Assembly (NCBI GenBank): GCA_963575745.1
Contig: CAUYUJ010015763.1
Location: 62,001-126,000, forward strand
Length of the DNA stretch: 64,000 nucleotides
Source of the DNA: Prorocentrum cordatum
Lineage: Eukaryota; Sar; Dinophyceae; Prorocentrales; Prorocentraceae
Direction of reading: 5' to 3'
A program made the translations under genes and the position numbers. Of this stretch, positions 9,558 through 18,899 are shown in pieces. Within the stretch, counting starts at the first letter, position 1. Each line of letters opens with the position of its first letter. The notes below the pieces were generated by a model that made no database searches, had not been told where the DNA came from, and worked only from the letters and a program-made list of their open reading frames with translations.

Positions 9558-10292
9558 TCAGGTCATCTCCCCGATCGTCTTCATCATTGCGATGTTCACC
9601 TTGAGGCCGAGGGCTTTGGCATGCTCTGACATGTTGAGCGCGTCACCGGCATTGTTCTGCGCCCTCAGGGCCTTGGCGTCTACGTACGAGCACAGCTCCT
9701 CGACCAGCATGTACTTCGAGACGGCCTGCCCCTCCTGCTCCTCCAGGCGATCGGCAGGTGGGCCTGCCACAGCGAGCCAGGTAGCCGCAGCCTCGTCTCT
9801 GGCGTCCTCAACCAATGCCTTCACTGCGGCGTTGGCGCCTGTGCCTCCCATGACCACCATCGCTTTCACAGAGCTGGCGCTCCCCCACGCTTGATCTTTC
9901 GGGTCAACTTCGGACGCCAGTTGCTTGTTGACAGTGGGGATCTTTGCAGCGGCGTAGCTGACCGCCTCTTCTTTTGTCTTCTTGCCGAGAGAATCTGTCC
10001 AAAGCTGGGCCCACTCGTTCGGCGTGGAACAGCGGCACTCTAACGCAAGGAAATGGTTCTTCACTGGGGTGCCAAGCGATCCAGATTCCCATGAACTCAG
10101 AAATGGGAATGGCCAGCCGTCGATCTTCACGGGAAGAACTCCAATGAAGGTGCCAAGGTTCAACAGGAGGTGGATCAAGTATGTCGGCCTCAAGGATAAC
10201 GCAGCATCCAGCTGATCAACCGCGGGAGAGATCTTCGAGGCAAAGACGGGTGGAGTCGTGCCAGACTTGTGCAGATCCACCAGGCAGCACAC
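9558..10292 (-). CDS. Unknown protein, first copy of a duplicated segment
   Basis: A 244-residue frame with convincing composition: AALSLRPTYLIHLLLNLGTF, GWPFPFLSSWESGSLGTPVK, NEWAQLWTDSLGKKTKEEAV. The C-terminal part is Ala-rich helical (ANAAVKALVEDARDEAAATW). The frame is open upstream of the nominal start as far as an in-frame TAG at about 10315, beyond which it continues as the 10308-10634 segment. A near-identical copy lies at 11309-12076. The family is not recognised; the helical C-terminus hints at a structural role. Confidence 0.5.
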   Translation of the reverse strand: MCCLVDLHKSGTTPPVFASKISPAVDQLDAALSLRPTYLIHLLLNLGTFIGVLPVKIDGWPFPFLSSWESGSLGTPVKNHFLALECRCSTPNEWAQLWTDSLGKKTKEEAVSYAAAKIPTVNKQLASEVDPKDQAWGSASSVKAMVVMGGTGANAAVKALVEDARDEAAATWLAVAGPPADRLEEQEGQAVSKYMLVEELCSYVDAKALRAQNNAGDALNMSEHAKALGLKVNIAMMKTIGEMT

Positions 10293-10307
10293 CGCGGCCC
10301 ACCACTG

Positions 10308-10634
10308 CTACTTGAAGATGGTGGAGAAGTCGCCCTTGATCTGACCAATCAGAAAATAAAACTGGTCGATGCAACCCACGTTGCCCTGCATTCCCGACTC
10401 GCTGCTGCGCGCATGCGCCTCCAGCGGCCCCTGATCTTCAATCTTGCTGTTGTAGGTCGAACCGGCGAAATCCTGAAGCTGCTTACTCGTTGATTGTTCG
10501 CCTTCTCCCTCGAGTAAGTACTTAACGCACTGAAGCGCGCATATCCCGCCAGGCATCGCATCGACGAGCTCCTTGGCAGGTGTCGATGCGGCAAAGGGGG
10601 GGGGAGCTTGCTCGCCAAGGTCGCAGCGTCGCAC
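10308..10634 (-). pseudogene. Unknown protein segment ending at an in-frame TAG
   Basis: Reads CALQCVKYLLEGEGEQSTSK, then GCIDQFYFLIGQIKGDFSTI and stops at TAG. The very next codons, in the same frame, begin QWWAAVCCLVDLHK and open the 9558-10292 segment. The same TAG is present in the second copy near 12098. Either the codon is read through, or this is a nonsense mutation that predates the duplication. Confidence 0.45.
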
Positions 10635-10670
10635 AGGCCGCCGGGAGCGTTGATGTGCGCATGGGTTGAT

Positions 10671-10946
10671 TCAGTGATCTCTAGCAAAGCACCGCGAAAC
10701 AAGTGGCCATGCTGTGTACTTCTTGCCTGAGAAGCCCACGCTGCCTTCCCAAGCGGACTCGAGGCCGACGGAGACGACCAAGTGAAGGGGCACAGTGGAT
10801 TGGCCGAAGTCAAGCTTAGTCCCAGCATCCCTGCAATGCTCCTGCGCGAACTCGGCGGACGCAGAGATCGCAGATGCTAACTCCTCAATCCACATCTGCA
10901 CTCGCAGCTCATCGTCGCCTTCAACCTGCGATGTGAAGATCTCCAT
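10671..10946 (-). CDS. Unknown protein segment (first copy)
   Basis: A 91-residue frame: MEIFTSQVEGDDELRVQMWI, then ELASAISASAEFAQEH and LHLVVSVGLESAWEGSVGFS. Coding-like and conserved in the second copy at 12449-12724 with mostly conservative changes. It reads towards the 10308-10634 segment after a frame change. Confidence 0.4.
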   Translation of the reverse strand: MEIFTSQVEGDDELRVQMWIEELASAISASAEFAQEHCRDAGTKLDFGQSTVPLHLVVSVGLESAWEGSVGFSGKKYTAWPLVSRCFARDH

Positions 10947-11308
10947 GCGCTTGTGATCTCCAGTTCTGGCGTTGGCGTTGCCCTTCTCTCCGGTTGTTCC
11001 TTTACCTGTTCCTTTGTTTTTTTTTCAGCTTTGTCGGGATATTCACGCGGTTATTCCTTCTTATTCTACTCCTCTTGCTTGTTGCGCTCTTCTGTCTCTG
11101 CTTTCTTGGCTGCCGCCTTCTTGGCGCCCTCGCGCGCTCTGCTGGTTCCCATCGGAATTGCATGCAAGGCAAGAGATCTTCGAAGTCGCCTCGGCCCCGT
11201 TGTCCTTGAATACCCACTTCGTCACGGGCTGGCTAGGTTTGCGAACGACAATGTCATTCCTGGGGGCCTTGCCGCTGCTTTTGTTGTTCCGCTGTCAAGT
11301 CAGCGAAG

Positions 11309-12076
11309 TCAACTGTCGGCAACGTGCGTTTCCTCGCTTCGATCCAGAAGATAGCTGGTAGTTTGGTCTTGCCGATCTGAACTTGAATTTTGCTGCGAGC
11401 CAAAACGACCGCCCTCGCTGCCGAATGGCACGTGCTGGTCACGCGGCGGAGCTCGACATTCGCACATGCAGGGTGAAATGCGCCCACGTCCTCCAAGAAC
11501 CACTCCTCGAATTGGTCCCGGCAGGGATCCAGATACCTTCGAGCGATCGGAGGGTGGGCCTGCCACAGCGAGCCCTGTAGCCGTCGCCTCGTCTCTGGCG
11601 TCCTCAACCAATGCCTTCACTGCGGCGTTGGCGCCTGCGCCTGCCATGACCACAATCGCTTTCACAGAGCTGGCGCCCCCCCGCGCTTGATCTTCCGGGT
11701 CAACTTCGGACGCCAGTTGCTTGTTGGCAGTGGGGATCTTTGCAGCGGCGTAGCTGACCGCCTCTTCTTTTGTCTTCTTGCCGAGAGAATCTGTCCAAAG
11801 CTGGGCCCACTCGTTCGGCGTGGAACACGCAAGGAAATGGTTCTTCACTGGGGTGCCAAGCGATCCAGATTCCCATGAACTCAGAAATGGGAATGGCCAG
11901 CCGTTGATCTTCACGGGAAGAACTCCAATGAAGGTGCCAAGGTTCAACAGGAGGTGGATCAAGTATGTCGGCGTCAAGGATAACGCAACATCAAGCTGAT
12001 CAACCGCGGGAGAGGTCTTCGAGGCAAAGATGGGTGGAGTCGTGCCAGACTTGTGCAGATCCACCAGGCAGCACAC
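11309..12076 (-). CDS. Unknown protein, second copy of the duplicated segment
   Basis: Same protein as the 9558-10292 segment for the first ~180 residues, with a four-residue deletion after NHFLA. Past the duplication junction it reads in a different frame into the copy of the downstream exon and ends as nonsense. The end of the preceding coding segment (FEEWFLEDVGAFHPACANVE, then KLPAIFWIEARKRTLPTV) lies in an overlapping frame at 11254-11530. Confidence 0.45.
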   Translation of the reverse strand: MCCLVDLHKSGTTPPIFASKTSPAVDQLDVALSLTPTYLIHLLLNLGTFIGVLPVKINGWPFPFLSSWESGSLGTPVKNHFLACSTPNEWAQLWTDSLGKKTKEEAVSYAAAKIPTANKQLASEVDPEDQARGGASSVKAIVVMAGAGANAAVKALVEDARDEATATGLAVAGPPSDRSKVSGSLPGPIRGVVLGGRGRISPCMCECRAPPRDQHVPFGSEGGRFGSQQNSSSDRQDQTTSYLLDRSEETHVADS

Positions 12077-12132
12077 CGCGGCCCACCACTGCTACTTGAA
12101 GATGGTGGAGAAGTCGCCCTTGATCTGACCAA

Positions 12133-12724
12133 TCAGAAAATAAAACTGGTCGACGCAACCCACGCTGCCCTGCATTCCCGACTCGCTGCTGCGCGCAAGC
12201 GCCTCCAGCGGCCCCTGATCTTCAATCTTGCTGTTGTAGGTCGAACCGGCGAAATCCTGAAGCTGCTTACTCGTTGATTGTTCGCCTCTCCCTCGAGTAA
12301 GTACTTAACGCACTGAAGCACGCATATCCCGCCAGGCGTCGCATCGACGAGCTCCCTGGCAGGTGTCGATGCGGCATGGGGGAGCTTGCTCGCCAAGGTC
12401 GCAGCGTCGCACAGGCCGCCGGGAGCGTTGATGTGCGCATGGGTTGATTCAGCGATCTCTAGCAAAGCACCGCGAAACAAGTGACCATGCTGTGTACTTC
12501 TTGCCTGAGAAGCCCACGCTGCCTGCCCAAGCGGACTCGAGGCCGACGGAGACGACCAAGTGAAGAGGCACAGTGGATTGGCAGAAGTCAAGCTTAGTCC
12601 CAGCATCAGGGCGATGCTCCTGCACGAACTCGGCGGACGCAGAGATCGCAGATGCTAGCTCCTCTATCCACATCTGCACTCGCAGCTCATCGTCGCCTTC
12701 AACCTGCGCTGTGAAGATCTCCAT
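12133..12724 (-). pseudogene. Unknown protein segments, second copy
   Basis: Two overlapping frames corresponding to 10308-10946 of the first copy: MEIFTAQVEGDDELRVQMWI (12449-12724) and LLEIAESTHAHINAPGGLCD (about 12470-12300). Each is open here but the two are in different frames, as in the first copy, so the break is older than the duplication. Confidence 0.35.
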
Positions 12725-13004
12725 GCGCTTGTGATCTCCAGTTCTGGCGTTGGCGTTGCCCTTCTCTCCGGTTGTTCCTTTACCTGTTCATTTGTTTCAG
12801 CTTTGTCGGGATATTCACGCGGTTCTTCCTTCTTATTCTACTCCTCTTGCTTGTTGCGCTCTTCTGTCTCTGCTTTCTTGGCTGCCGCCTTCTTTGCGTC
12901 CTCGCGCGCTCTGCTGGTTCCCATCGGAATTGCATGCAAGGCAAGAGATCTTCGAAGTCGCCTCGGCCCCGTTGTCCTTGAATACCCACTTCGTCACGGG
13001 CTGG

Positions 13005-13478
13005 CTAGGTTTGCGAACGACAATGTAATTCCTGGGGGCCTTGCCGCTGCTTTTGTTGTTCCGCTGTCAAGTCAGCGAAGTCAACTGTCGGCAACGTGCG
13101 TTTCCTCGCTTCGATCCAGAAGATAGCTGGTAGTTTGGTCTTGCCGATCTGAACTTGAATTTTGCTGCAAGCCAAAACGACCGCCCTCACTGCCGAATGG
13201 CACGTGCTGGTCACGCGGCGGAGCTCGACACTCGCACATGCAGGGTGAAATGCGTCCACGTCCTCCAAGAACCACTCCTCGAATTGGTCCCAGCAGGGAT
13301 CCAGATACCTTCGAAGTGCTTTGGCATGTTCCCACAAGTTGTCAGAACTGATCACCGAGAATAATATCCACGTTGTCTGTTCCCTCCAGCTGCGGGCACT
13401 TCGGCTCCACGAACTCTTTGTAGAACTGGTCGTAGCTCGGGTTCTTGGCAGTCGCACGCATGCCGTTACAGTGATCAT
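13005..13478 (-). CDS. Unknown protein segment upstream of the duplication
   Basis: The sensible part begins near 13350: LWEHAKALRRYLDPCWDQFE, then WFLEDVDAFHPACASVELRR and KLPAIFWIEARKRTLPTVDF. It follows the 13342-13956 segment after a frame change at about 13345. Its 3' half is the second copy of the duplicated block; the first copy is at 11254-11530. Confidence 0.4.
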   Translation of the reverse strand: MITVTACVRLPRTRATTSSTKSSWSRSARSWREQTTWILFSVISSDNLWEHAKALRRYLDPCWDQFEEWFLEDVDAFHPACASVELRRVTSTCHSAVRAVVLACSKIQVQIGKTKLPAIFWIEARKRTLPTVDFADLTAEQQKQRQGPQELHCRSQT

Positions 13479-13956
13479 TCCATTCTTTTTCGAGCGGTCG
13501 AACCTCAGTGAGTAAAGTGACTAGAATAACGCCTGAACCACCGTGGAATTTGCCGCAGAAGGTCATGGGCCACATGGTTCCAAACTTTGGCGTCGATGCC
13601 GAGAGAAAGCGCGCTTCCACCCCTTTCTTCAAAACAAACATGACGTTTGGATGTGCCAGGGATCTGGCATGCGCTTTATAAAACGCTGCGGAGAAGTGGT
13701 TGAATGCGAGCGCCAGAGCAGGGAAAGCGCGCGGGGTTGACCCAGGGCTCCACTGGAACCAAGCTTCGCCGCGAACCCGCATCGAAAGCCATGCCCGGAG
13801 GATCTTCCCGACGTAGCTCTCCGCCGTGGTTTCGACTGGCCCTGGATTAGCGGGGCGACGAACGATGGCCCTCGTTCCAGCCGGCTGAAACCACGGGCAT
13901 ACTTTCATGTCCTCATCTCCAAATGCTTCGTTCTTCCATGAGCGCCCCCTCCGCAT
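13342..13956 (-). CDS. Unknown protein, probable N-terminal segment
   Basis: A 204-residue frame beginning with ATG at 13956. Convincing protein sequence: FGDEDMKVCPWFQPAGTRAI, ALAFNHFSAAFYKAHARSLA, NVMFVLKKGVEARFLSASTP, SYDQFYKEFVEPKCPQLEG. It is the most upstream coding-like part of the gene that runs down to about 9558. No known domain recognised; the Trp/Phe/Tyr-rich pattern suggests a folded globular domain. Confidence 0.5.
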   Translation of the reverse strand: MRRGRSWKNEAFGDEDMKVCPWFQPAGTRAIVRRPANPGPVETTAESYVGKILRAWLSMRVRGEAWFQWSPGSTPRAFPALALAFNHFSAAFYKAHARSLAHPNVMFVLKKGVEARFLSASTPKFGTMWPMTFCGKFHGGSGVILVTLLTEVRPLEKEWNDHCNGMRATAKNPSYDQFYKEFVEPKCPQLEGTDNVDIILGDQF

Positions 13957-13959
13957 TAC

Positions 13960-14925
13960 CGAGCGCTTCCTCCATTGAGACGATAGACTCGCTTGGCAGA
14001 GCGCGTGCTCGTCTCAAAGCCTGATCATAATCATCGGACATAGCGGGGAGATGTGCTGTTCAAGACACGCGGGATGACAGGCGCCGCATCTAAGCATGGC
14101 CGCATGACCTCCCGACAGAACTCGAGCTCGGAAACCCTGGCTTCGACCCGGAAGAAATGGATGAGCGAAGGAGTGCGCATGGGCAGGCGCTGAGGCGCGG
14201 CAGGGAGGATGGGGGGGGGGGGGGGGTCTCAGGAGACGAACCAAACACGTGCTTTAGAGCTTTCGACGTGTGCTGGTTTGATAGTACCCCCCTGGAGCAC
14301 GTTGTCTCAAGGCTCCGAGATGGTCGCAACTTGGGGCGGCATTGCGGGCCCAACGGGCTGTCTATCAATCGTCGGGGGCTCGAGGGGGCGAGGGCCCGCG
14401 CAAGCATTGCGGCATAACGCGCATGATGTCACCCCCCCCCACCCCCCACGCCCCACCCCCCGCCCCCACCCCCCCCCAATAGCGCCCCCCGCACTTGCCT
14501 GTTTACGCTCACGGCGCTGCGGTGTTATGTCTAGGAGGCTTGGAAATGCCGTCGCCCCCTGCAGCCCCCCCCCCTCCCAGAACGCCCCAGCGCTTGCCTT
14601 CTTACTTGGGCAGTAGTGGGCGCATCCTGGGCAGTACTGGGGCCAGACTGGCTCGTCTTGGGACGCGCGCCGTCCTGAGCAGTTCTTAGGTCTTCCGATG
14701 AGCCAGATGTTTTTTTTTGGCATGGCCTGTTATGTTGGAACCGAACCTCCTACCTCATGAATCCTCCTCCACATCCTTCTCCCCCTTCCCCCCGTGGCCC
14801 CCGTGGCCCCCTGGGCATCCGCGAGGTTCCGAGTCCCGCTTGATCCTGCCACCGGCACGGGGCAACGAACAGTGAGAAGGGCGTGTTTGTGCCAGCTAAT
14901 CAGCTCACCATGCTTCCGCCTTTCC
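13960..14925. other. No supported gene; poly-C and poly-G tracts
   Basis: Mixed-composition sequence with a G-run (14211-14226) and a long C-rich stretch (14431-14480) of CCCCCCACCCC type. Minus-strand frames such as WPQYCPGCAHYCPSKKASAG (about 14600-14650) carry a few cysteines but are short and flanked by homopolymers. Nothing firm. Confidence 0.5.
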
Positions 14926-15019
14926 TAACTCCCCGAATTGTTCATTGCCGCGTAATCCGCGCGGCGCAAGACAGCGCAGTAGCGCCAGCGCGCTAGCGCA
15001 ACCTTGCCTGGGCTCGCTA

Positions 15020-15796
15020 TCAATCCCCAATCCACGCCAGCTGAGACAGGGAAGCCCGAGTCATCCGAATGGTCGCATGCGACAGCTGTTCTCCGTTCCC
15101 CCGCCCCCCTAGCTGGCGCCCCCCCCCCCCCATCGCTATCAGACTGCCATTCTTGCAACTCGAGCAGTCGTGCAATATGCGAGGCAGTCCTCGCGATATG
15201 ATGCGCCAGCGTGCCGAGGCTCTCGGCAGTAAGTCTGGCCCTCTTCTTGCCCGGGGGGCCGGATCCCGAGGGCGCAAACGTCCAAGCGCGTCCATCGCGC
15301 CGCTGCCGTCGGACGTGCGGCCGCCGTAGTTTGCAATTGTGTGAAACAAGACAACGCCCGCTACATTGACGTCCGTGGCGTTCCCAGCAAAGCCACGCGC
15401 TTCCCTGGGGGGCCGAACTTGGAACGCGTTGAAGCAGGAATAGCATCGTTCCCCCAGCGCTGGGCCTGGGAAAAAGGAGTGGACTGGGAAGCCCTGGAAC
15501 AAGAGTGCTTCCGCCCCCGTGATCTTCCTGCGCGGTGAGCGAGGCATGGCGCCACATAATATCAAGTGCATGTGTTTGACGAGCGCGAGCATCGCGCCGC
15601 CCTTCGACACTTGCAGATGCATACCTGGATATTGGCTCAGCTGCCAAGCTCGCCCAGGGTATGCCATTCTGCACCTTTCGTAGAAGTCAACCTCCGCAGG
15701 CGTTAGCGATTTGAAGAGAGGGTCTGCGTCGTTCTCAACAAAATAACATGTTTCCGATCGCTCTGCCATGTGCTTTTCGGGCGCATCTGTGCCCAT
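15020..15796 (-). pseudogene. DNA (cytosine-5)-methyltransferase, C-terminal segment
   Basis: The first ~175 residues carry the end of a C5 DNA methyltransferase catalytic domain: PGRAWQLSQYPGMHLQVSKG, then a motif IX-like ITGAEALLFQGFPVHSFF, then a motif X-like FAGNATDVNVAGVVLFHTIA, which builds the S-adenosylmethionine pocket with motif I. After LHRL-type Arg-rich sequence the frame degenerates. Enzymes of this type transfer a methyl group to C5 of cytosine in DNA in the nucleus. DNMTs of this kind have been reported inside dinoflagellate retrotransposons; no RT is seen next to this one. Frame-broken at about 15790. Confidence 0.7.
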
Positions 15797-16032
15797 GCAA
15801 CCTCTGCGTTAATCTCATTGCCCACCGCAGGATTGCCCTGCTCACTCAACTCATTCCACATGTGGGCGATCAGGAAATCCTGGAACTCAACTTGACACGC
15901 TCGATTGAAACGACGGGCAAATGGAAGAAGTGATGATACTTCGCTCATAACCTTTGGCTTGTGCCTCATTACTGTGTACTTGCGAGTTCGCATTACTGGC
16001 CAACCGACTTGAAGCGTGCCCATCTCTTCCAC
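15703..16032 (-). pseudogene. DNA (cytosine-5)-methyltransferase, target-recognition region
   Basis: Reads TRKYTVMRHKPKVMSEVSSL, then FARRFNRACQVEFQDFLIAH and NEINAEVAWAQM. At that point the frame passes to the 15020-15796 segment. Position between motif I and motifs IX/X fits the variable target-recognition part of a C5 methyltransferase. A single indel separates the two frames, so the gene is probably dead. Confidence 0.5.
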
Positions 16033-16331
16033 ATCGGTAAATCATTGGTTGATTCGACCTCTTCCAAGAAATCGATCGAGGATCTCAACAGGGAATTTGA
16101 CCACATCATCGCGGATGATGATTGCTGCTCGAAGAACTACCCGCAGGGAAATGCACGCGAGCAGCTCACGAACTGCGATAGCTTGAAAGCCGAGATGCGC
16201 TCCCTAGTCGGCCAATCCCACGCGCGGTGCCCTTGCGCAGTGCCTCTTTTCAGACATGATGGGGCAACCGCATTTCCGAGTTAAGCACTTCCCGACAGTC
16301 GCGACGGCCATTCCTTGCAGAATCGACGGGG

Positions 16332-16809
16332 TCAGGACATCTCACGAAGCATTAACTGCAACTCAGACTCGGCGGCCGCGTCGATTTCGATAGCTGGAGA
16401 TAACATGACCGTTGCCCCCCGCCCAACCCCATGCCACTTCGACGCTTCAGAAATTGCATCAGCCAACATGTTGAATGCAACGCTTGGGGGATCCACGCCA
16501 GAGAACGCAGTGCTCTTGGGCAACCTGCATCAGCTGGTCTTGGCCGCGTGCAATGTCCTCCACCAAATGATAATGCCAATTGAAAGTGCCCCGTGCACGC
16601 CTGACATTGAGACGACCACGGCGACGAGGGTACATGTCTGGCACTGGCTTGCTTACGCTTATAATTTCGACCTCAGAATCAGACGCGCCAGCGTCGCGAA
16701 CTCCCGGAGCGCAACGTGCGCCCGCGGGAATTGCCGGCGCGGCAGCTTGAGCTCCTTTGCCAAGTATTTCAATTCTTTCTGGAGCAGGCGCCGCAGCATG
16801 GCCTGGCAC
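16332..16809 (-). pseudogene. DNA (cytosine-5)-methyltransferase, N-terminal catalytic region with motif I
   Basis: Two overlapping frames. 16459-16809 ends NWHYHLVEDIARGQDQLMQV. 16332-16523 continues STAFSGVDPPSVAFNMLADA. The FSGVDPPSVAF stretch resembles C5-methyltransferase motif I (F-x-G-x-G, AdoMet binding) with the second glycine replaced by Asp. No intact motif IV Pro-Cys is seen between here and 16032, where the frames are broken. Same strand and order as the C-terminal segments. Confidence 0.5.
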
Positions 16810-17010
16810 CGCAGCCCCCCCCCAAGCTCATCAGCTCTACCGGCCCCGTCTGCAGCAGGCGCCGCAGCGCGAGCGGCAGCACGAGCGTCCACGGGGGGGT
16901 CCAGCGCGGCAGCTTGAGCTCCATCGCCAGGTGCATCCGCGTTTTTTGCAGCAGGCGCAGCAGCTTAAGCGCCCGCGCGCCCCGGCGCTGCAGCGCGAGT
17001 TTCACAGGGT
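16737..17010. repeat. Direct duplication, ~170-bp period, inside the methyltransferase N-terminal region
   Basis: The segment starting GGCGCGGCAGCTTGAGCT at about 16737 recurs at about 16904. Each is followed by GCAGGCGCMGCAGC-like sequence and then GCTGCAGCGCGAG. On the minus strand both copies translate to variants of LRRLLQK...LAKELKLPR, giving a short helical repeat in the protein. Confidence 0.65.
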
Positions 17011-17460
17011 GGCCAAGCGGCCAACCCGTTCATCAACCCTTCCCCCGGCAGGCACCGCAGGAAGTGCCTGCGCCGCATGAGATCCCAACGCAACAGCAGT
17101 GTCATTGGAACCCGCAGGAGGTTCCAGCGCAGCAGCCTGCGCACAAGGATCAGGAGGCTCAGCTGCGCAAGCAGCAGGCTCTGCTGCCGTGGCGATCATC
17201 GGTGCCTCGGTCTCCTCGTCCAGATCGCTGTCTGGTACATTTGGCACGCCGCTGAGAGGCTCTATGTCTGCGACACTCCACATAGTTGCGATGCTAGGCG
17301 TCGGCGCCTGCACATCGAGCATGTCATCATCCATGAAGATATGCCACGCTGGTTCGTAAGTCTTCTTCTCCAAGTAGAAAGAAACCTTCAGCATCCCCAC
17401 GCTATCGAAGCACAGTCGATGCCGCTGCCCAAGCCAGGTTCCGATGTGTATTTGAGCCAA
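17002..17460 (-). CDS. N-terminal acidic/alanine-rich segment, probably of the DNMT gene
   Basis: Begins with structured sequence (IHIGTWLGQRHRLCFDSVGM, KVSFYLEKKTYEPAWHIFMD) and continues into acidic and Ala/Pro-rich sequence (SGVPNVPDSDLDEETEAPM). Same strand as, and directly upstream of, the methyltransferase segments. Plausible N-terminal part of that gene, not proven. Confidence 0.4.
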   Translation of the reverse strand: MAQIHIGTWLGQRHRLCFDSVGMLKVSFYLEKKTYEPAWHIFMDDDMLDVQAPTPSIATMWSVADIEPLSGVPNVPDSDLDEETEAPMIATAAEPAACAAEPPDPCAQAAALEPPAGSNDTAVALGSHAAQALPAVPAGGRVDERVGRLATL

Positions 17461-17499
17461 TCCACATTGAGCTCTGAGGTATTCTTGTAGGCCTTGTAA

Positions 17500-18100
17500 C
17501 TAGTGACTTCAGCTTTCGCATGCGCAGTCACCGCTGTCTAGCCGCAGGTGCTCTTCACGGGGCACTTGTCAAGGAGGAATACTTCACATGGCGTCTTAAC
17601 GGAGGTCCTATTGGAACCTGTGTTGATGATTGAAATCGGCCCGTTGTCCCTGCAAGACGATTGTATCCTGATCGTAGTCAGTTTAATGATAGGGGGCAGA
17701 ACAGCAGACGCGCGGCCATCCAGCTTCAGAGATACCAAAGGTATAATCACGATCTTGAAGGTGCCACGACCGAGCAAACACATTCGCCGAAAACGGCTGC
17801 ACACGTGGAGCGAAACTGTAGACATGTAAGATAGAACAGTGGACGCTCGCTGTCATCAGAATGTTTGCGTATGTTCGCTGTGTGTTGCCCATGACACACA
17901 ACCTCCTCCTCCTCATCCTCATCATCCTCAGCATCATCATCCTGCACATCATACACATATTGTTCCGCTGTGTATGCTTAGAAATGTGAAAGGCGTCGCG
18001 GCGAGATTCATCGTAGCTTGAACGATTGTTTTGCGTTGAGGCAACATCTGCAAAGTGCAATGATATTGAATGCTGCTGATGCAATGGTGAGGGCATTGCA
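17500..18100. other. No supported gene; short CCT/CAT microsatellite
   Basis: AT-richer than its surroundings. 17897-17950 is a CCTCAT-type trinucleotide tract that reads as Asp/Glu repeats on the minus strand. Frames open on both strands at 17548-17829 are mutually exclusive and neither stands out. Confidence 0.5.
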
Positions 18101-18101
18101 T

Positions 18102-18800
18102 TTAGCACCCATCCGGTTCCTTCGGCCGGAGATTGCCGATGACACGCTCGTGCTCTGACGACGATATCGGCACCTCAGTCGGCGACGGTGCAAACGTAGG
18201 GCTCGAGCTCGAGTTCACCACCCCACCGTCAACTGGCGGCCGCGGCGGCGTCATCGGTGGGCGACGCTTCGGGACTGGCGGCGGGATTGGCGGCGGCGTC
18301 GGTGGGCGACGTGTCGGCGGCGTCGGGGCTCGCGGCGGGCGTAGGTGCCAGCATACCCAGCGACCACGCTCAGGACCATGAGCGTGCCAGCGGACGAACA
18401 CGCAGTCGCCCAGCTGCACCTCCGCCGCGCCCGCATCGAACACCCGCACCGTGGCGTCGCGAAGGGGCACGCGCATCACGATCATATGCGCACCACCTGG
18501 GCCCTCGCCACCCCGCGACGCGCGGATGACGACCGCGTATCCAAGCGGGGAAGGGACCGACTGATCCCGCCCGTTCCACGCCAGTGTGCCACGCCACTCC
18601 GCGGCCACCACCTCGGCAGCGCCTGCCCGCCGCGGATGCGCGCGGCTGCGGATCCGCGGCCGAGGGCCCCGAGGGCCGCCCCGAGGGCTGCGCAGCGGTG
18701 GAGGCTGCGGCAGGGGCGCTCTGCAGGGCGGCGGCGTTGAACTGCCTGTGCTGGGCGCACGACGCGCGAGCCGCGCACGCCGCGGATGCGGCATCTGCAT
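18102..18800 (-). CDS. Hypothetical protein with proline-rich tail
   Basis: From the ATG at 18800 this gives about 232 residues. The middle is convincing: GYAVVIRASRGGEGPGGAHM, VRVFDAGAAEVQLGDCVFVR and WHAHGPERGRWVCWHL, a beta-rich segment. It is followed by Thr/Pro repeats (PPTPPPIPPPVPKRRPPMTP) encoded by a GTCGGC-type minisatellite, and a polar end HERVIGNLRPKEPDGC. The frame stays open up to 19040, but those extra residues are translated palindromic repeat. Function unknown. Confidence 0.55.
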   Translation of the reverse strand: MQMPHPRRARLARRAPSTGSSTPPPCRAPLPQPPPLRSPRGGPRGPRPRIRSRAHPRRAGAAEVVAAEWRGTLAWNGRDQSVPSPLGYAVVIRASRGGEGPGGAHMIVMRVPLRDATVRVFDAGAAEVQLGDCVFVRWHAHGPERGRWVCWHLRPPRAPTPPTRRPPTPPPIPPPVPKRRPPMTPPRPPVDGGVVNSSSSPTFAPSPTEVPISSSEHERVIGNLRPKEPDGC

Positions 18801-18899
18801 GCTGCCAGGCTGCAACGGGCGACGCGAGCAGCGAGGGCCAACACTGGCTACGGATGATGCGACGCTGCCACGCCTGCCCACAACGCACGCACATCGCGA

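Larger units (their letters stand above)
9752..13315. repeat. Tandem segmental duplication, ~1.78-kb period
   Basis: 9752-11540 is repeated almost intact as 11541-13315. The junction falls at a shared GCGATCGG-like edge (9749 and 11541). Differences include a 12-bp in-frame deletion in the second copy (near 11826), changes in T- and G-runs (11022, 10593), and scattered substitutions; identity is roughly 95% by eye. The unique sequences on each side (9558-9751 and 13316-13956) belong to the same minus-strand gene, so the duplication is internal to it. Confidence 0.9.
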
